From Tigriopus japonicus (taxonomy: Eukaryota; Arthropoda; Copepoda; Harpacticoida; Harpacticidae), in assembly GCA_010645155.1 (NCBI GenBank), contig CM021315.1:4791811-4855810 (forward strand): a stretch of DNA of 64,000 nt. The letters run 5' to 3'. The translations under genes were made by a program, and so were the position numbers. How positions within the stretch are numbered: the stretch's first letter is position 1; the number at the start of each line of letters is the position of its first letter. Under the pieces are notes generated by a model. The model had not been told where the DNA came from, did no database searches, and saw only the letters and a list, made by a program, of their open reading frames with translations. Below, piece after piece: positions 59,901 through 64,000 of this stretch.

Positions 59901-62900
59901 CGAGTACCCACATGTCAATACAAATTGCGTTTCATGATGTAATGGATTGGTTCTACCCCTCTAAGATATCACTCATGGAATTATACGTAGCCGTTGGTTG
60001 GAAGGAAGGGACCAATGGAAATGGCTCTAATATGAGCGAGCAATGTAGAAGAAATTGAGGCATTTGTCAAAAACAAGTGAGTACCATATTGGAAGAATTT
60101 AATCGAAACTTGACTAGCTTGTTTTTATCAGTGGGTCCAAGGTTACTCCCAAGATTAGGGTGTTGCAGTTCAAAGCTTAATTGATCAGATTGTTCGCGTC
60201 ATCGTTAGAGGAAGACAATAAGTAGAGAAGCAATTATTGATTCTAAAAACACCCTGAAGAGTCATCGGAGTCAATTCCGGATCATTTACATCAGTCAACT
60301 CGCAGGATCCAAATTCTTGATCGAATGAAAAAAAAGGAATGTATTCTTCGATGTTTGACACGGGATGAGCATTGGGAAAACCGAAAATTTAAAGTACATT
60401 ATGACTGCTGGATAAACCGTTGATTTTCACATAGTGCACGTTTCCAAGATATCCTGTGTGAGCTTGGTTTAGGATGCTTTGGCTTTGAGAGCGCCATCTT
60501 ATGATGTTTCTCAAGTTATCCAAGAGATTCTCATTTAATGCTTCAACGAACGAAGTAACCAATGTAGTAGTTGAACGTCCTTGGGACAAGTTGTGGGAAA
60601 CGACGACCTCCAACATCTTACATTAACTTAAGTGCAAAAATAAATGTGAATCATAACCTAATTTGGGTAGAGTGAAATCCAATCTCAGTTATTTCATTAG
60701 AATTTCGCCACATACATAGCCCGTTCTACGATTGATCTAATAAAAAGCATAAGGGAAACTGAATATGCTTGAAATGGAAAGTAGGAAAAGTAGAAGTGAA
60801 AATGGTTTTCCGAAAAAAGTTATGAAATCACTCGAAACGTTTTGGGTTTCATTGAGATGCTCAAAATTATTGGGATTGAGTGCGAGAAGAGTCAACTACG
60901 GAACATTTTCCTGTGGGTGACCTTCAGTGAGGTTCTCCCATAATCGTTTACTGCATCCTTGTCAAATCCCGAATCCCACAACGAACATCGTCCGATTTTT
61001 CATTGAGCGTCTTGTCGAAAAACGGCTGAGGCATCATCATGTTTGCTGGTTTTGTCGACATCACTATGAATGGCAGAAAATGGTTTCGAGATGCTTATTT
61101 TGGTTTTCTGTTGAAAGACGAGTGGGACACAATCAAGTTGTTTGGCGTAGTAACCGTTCACTTCCATCTCGTGGAACATGGCCCAAATCAATGCGTAGCG
61201 TAGAGCTTGCCTCGAGGGTTCAAAGGGGCCTCCTTGAAGAACTCCTCCGGTTGATCATAAGATTAGTGAATGGTCACAATGCGAACTAGCCAGATGAAAT
61301 GGCTAGTGATAACAATTTGGGACCAATTCGAATCAATTTTCTGTGGTGACCAGCATTTCCCAGACTCCTTACCAAGAACAAAGTGATCATAACCCTCATC
61401 TCGGTGACTTGGGATTAATCAAAACCCCTTTGAAACGACCTTCAGCTTGATGTGGACGACGAGTGTCTTGGTGGGAAAGTGATCCTAACCTTTCTTAAAC
61501 TTGACCAATTCAAATTGGATCATTCCGCAGCTCAAGGATTAGAAAGAAAATAAAGAAAAAAAAATATTGAAAGACGCGTTTTTCCAAAGCTCTTATGCAT
61601 TTTGCCATAGACTGACTGCATGGGAAGCATAAACCCCCGATTCGTTCCAATGTTAGACAGATTAAGGATTAGACAGGGAAATCCTTTCTCACAATCGCTA
61701 ATTAAACATCAATGAGATCTTTTTTCTCTAGAAAACCGAAGGCCGATCCAACACTTCTGTCCTTGTCGCGAACAAATCAGTAATTAAAAGCCAGCCAATC
61801 TGATTGAACATTGTTGGCAGGCCATTTGGGAGCAAGTGAGAGAAAAAAGAGAAACAACCAGAGGCGTCTTTTTACGAGCTTCACTCCTCTCCTCTGCTTG
61901 TGTACTATACGCTTTACTTTAGAGCATGAAGATCATCGTTTCAAAGTTGGCATTTGAGTGTGCACCATAGGTAGAAGTATAAGTAGTACAATGGCCGCCT
62001 CTCTGACGGAAAGCGACACACAAACATGTGAAGTGACTTTTACAGTGTGAGAAATTCCAAATGTGGCAGACTGACACTTGAAATGTGTTCTGAACAACAA
62101 GAATGCCCATGAACTTCAATCCATGAGCCTTGTACATTACATACGAACGAACAAACGTAGTCGATGGCTTGGACGACATATCTATCATGCTTCATTTGCA
62201 GTTATTGCATTCTTCAAATATCATGTGCGACCATTAAAGGGTATTCGGGGTGAACCTTTCACCATTTGGCCAACGATCCAACCGGGTCTGGGAACAATTT
62301 TTGGGAGGGGGAATGCCTATATTTGTCTGGAAATGCCATCATGAATCGATAAAACATGAATAAGGAATCTGGAACAATAGTTCACGTCTCAATCCCTCAC
62401 GTCATTCCAACCAGGATCCAAAACAACAACCAACAATCAGGCACATTGCCAACATATTTGCTTCACCAAATACCCTGGAATCAGTGCATTTTTTGGTTCG
62501 AATGGAAATTCCGGTCATAATTCTCATGAGGTCTTTCATATTTCGTGTCTTCTTTGGCGCCAAAATCTTCTACTGCACTTATTTACAGTACATACATTGG
62601 GTGTCTTTGCTTAAAAAGCAATAATCGTGCTTGGCAGAACAGAGAACACCTTTTGGCAAAAGGGTTCATTTCATCCTCCAAGGAGGCATTCAGATCAGAT
62701 TGTAAGATCGGGGTTTGAGGGATGCCATTGCCTACGTTTAAACCCACTCACCCATTTACTCGTGGTTCGTGGTTGGTACGTACGTACACATCTACGGTGT
62801 ATCCATGTTCAGTCTTCGGAAGATTGTGCCGGGCTGATTTTTAGAAACTGAGGTGGAAGAAGTCGTGGCACACGGTAGCCCAAAGATGATGATGAGGGAG

Positions 62901-64000
62901 GAGAAGATTCAAGATCATCATCATCATCATTTCAGATTCATGCAAAACCACAATTCCGCCACCTTCGGGAACCTTCTTTAGCCTATAAAATAAGTCAGCG
63001 AACCTGAGCAATGGCATCATCTTTTAGAAACGAGCGTTTTGACTCTCTTGATGGGATTTGAAAGTGTTTATGAGGTTGTGGTGAGAGTTCGATATATTTC
63101 ATTGATTTTTGATGCAACTTCCGGGAAGGTGTTTTAAAATTCAGGATAAATGACAAGCGATGTTTTGGTGTACATAAAGCATTTTCAAACAATATGTTTT
63201 TGGCAACGTATCCCATGTGTTTCCCAAATGCGCCTCTGGAGCTTCCTAGTTTCTTAGGTCAACTTGTTTTTTGTAACAGATAATTACTTGAGTACAAAGG
63301 CTTTGGTTGTGATACCGGCACATAGTATGTATGTGCTTATGCCCCGGGTATTGTTCACATGCTGGGTCTACAATGGTGCAAGATCCACAACTACTCTCAG
63401 GGATTATGAGCAACGTGTTTACTGGGGATGGGCGAGGAAGTGCCGTGGGTTTATGCATCTGAGTCCTTTCGCAATTTTGATTTATGCATGAATTAAACGC
63501 CAAAAACTCTAAATGCGTAGCAAGGTCAAGTTCGGAGGTCCCACTACTAAATGAGAATTCGACCGAAATGCACCCTGATGTTGATATTGATGGTTCTGAA
63601 AACTTAAACGTAGTACCCATACGGCAATTCATCCACTTGATCCACTTGAATGAGTACCTTCAAAGCTCGAACATGGATGCATTTAATCGTTGTAGACGAA
63701 TCTAACCCAGCCATTTCTGAGGATGGATGAATGTGCCGATAGATGGCTGGATCCCCTCCCATGACCTTTTCCAGGAATTTGGGTACCCAGGGGAAGTGGA
63801 ACCGAGCAAGGAAGTGTTTCGCACTCGGGTCAAACCCAAATTGTGTTTCGCATCCGATCTTAGGGCATGAACTCCATCCGCTGGGGTGAATTTGATGGCA
63901 AAAATGGTTAATTACGAGTTCGTACTTTATCGATCCACATTTCCATTCACCTACCGGGTTTAAGCGAATCCCTCAAATTGTAAGGGATCATTTACGATAC
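53921..64000. other. 10-kb stretch without a recognisable gene
   Basis: I see no conserved protein, RNA gene or complete element. Frames of up to about 128 codons (60927-61289 plus, 63246-63632 minus and others) lack motifs. Small features are a GA run near 55518, GTAC repeats near 62776 and a CAT repeat near 62915. The region may be a long intron of the 49.6-kb gene or gene-poor spacer. Confidence 0.35.

Noticed and set aside
63246..63632. Minus-strand 128-codon Cys-containing frame starting at ATG
   Set aside because: No signal peptide, repeat or family pattern recognised; coding status cannot be supported from sequence alone.

Overview
This is a eukaryotic nuclear window, most likely from an arthropod and probably a crustacean such as a copepod. 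Multi-exon genes have GT-AG introns, two genes start at TCAGTC initiator motifs, the conserved proteins are animal housekeeping genes, and transposon relics fill introns and spacers. The copepod assignment is an inference from overall character, not proven by a marker.

Layout. 1-960: the 3' part of a Tc1-like (DD34E) transposon. 1262-2968: an intronless CYP2-clan cytochrome P450 pseudogene with an in-frame TAG after the membrane anchor and a small terminal-inverted-repeat element inserted in the coding sequence. 4.6-40.5 kb: a compact block of well-conserved genes with mostly alternating strands: GEMIN5 (+), TMEM209 (-), PSMD14/RPN11 (+), a small secreted-protein gene (+), ARID4 (-), PRMT1 (+), UFSP1 (-), ZMPSTE24 (+), then ACP1 (low-molecular-weight phosphatase), an SMN-like Tudor protein and a 48-codon upstream ORF, all (-). 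Exon joins were checked by phase at every junction.

40.5-64 kb is gene-poor. It contains a complete but broken DD37E Tc1/mariner-superfamily transposon (43253-44630), a tRNA-headed SINE (46672-46845, minus), one unassigned low-complexity coding exon (49648-50325) and an 869-bp hAT-type element with a perfect 8-bp target duplication (53044-53912). Most of 53.9-64 kb holds nothing I can assign and may be a long intron of the gene beginning at 49.6 kb.

Functional links: GEMIN5 and the SMN-like protein belong to the SMN complex that assembles spliceosomal snRNPs. PSMD14 and UFSP1 both remove ubiquitin-like modifiers. ARID4 and PRMT1 act in chromatin and transcription. Their proximity is probably ordinary gene density. 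The most unusual locus is 38.7-40.5 kb on the minus strand, where a very short leader, an upstream ORF with a TISU-like start, an SMN-like ORF overlapping it by 14 nt and the ACP1 start 80 nt further on form a possible polycistronic unit.
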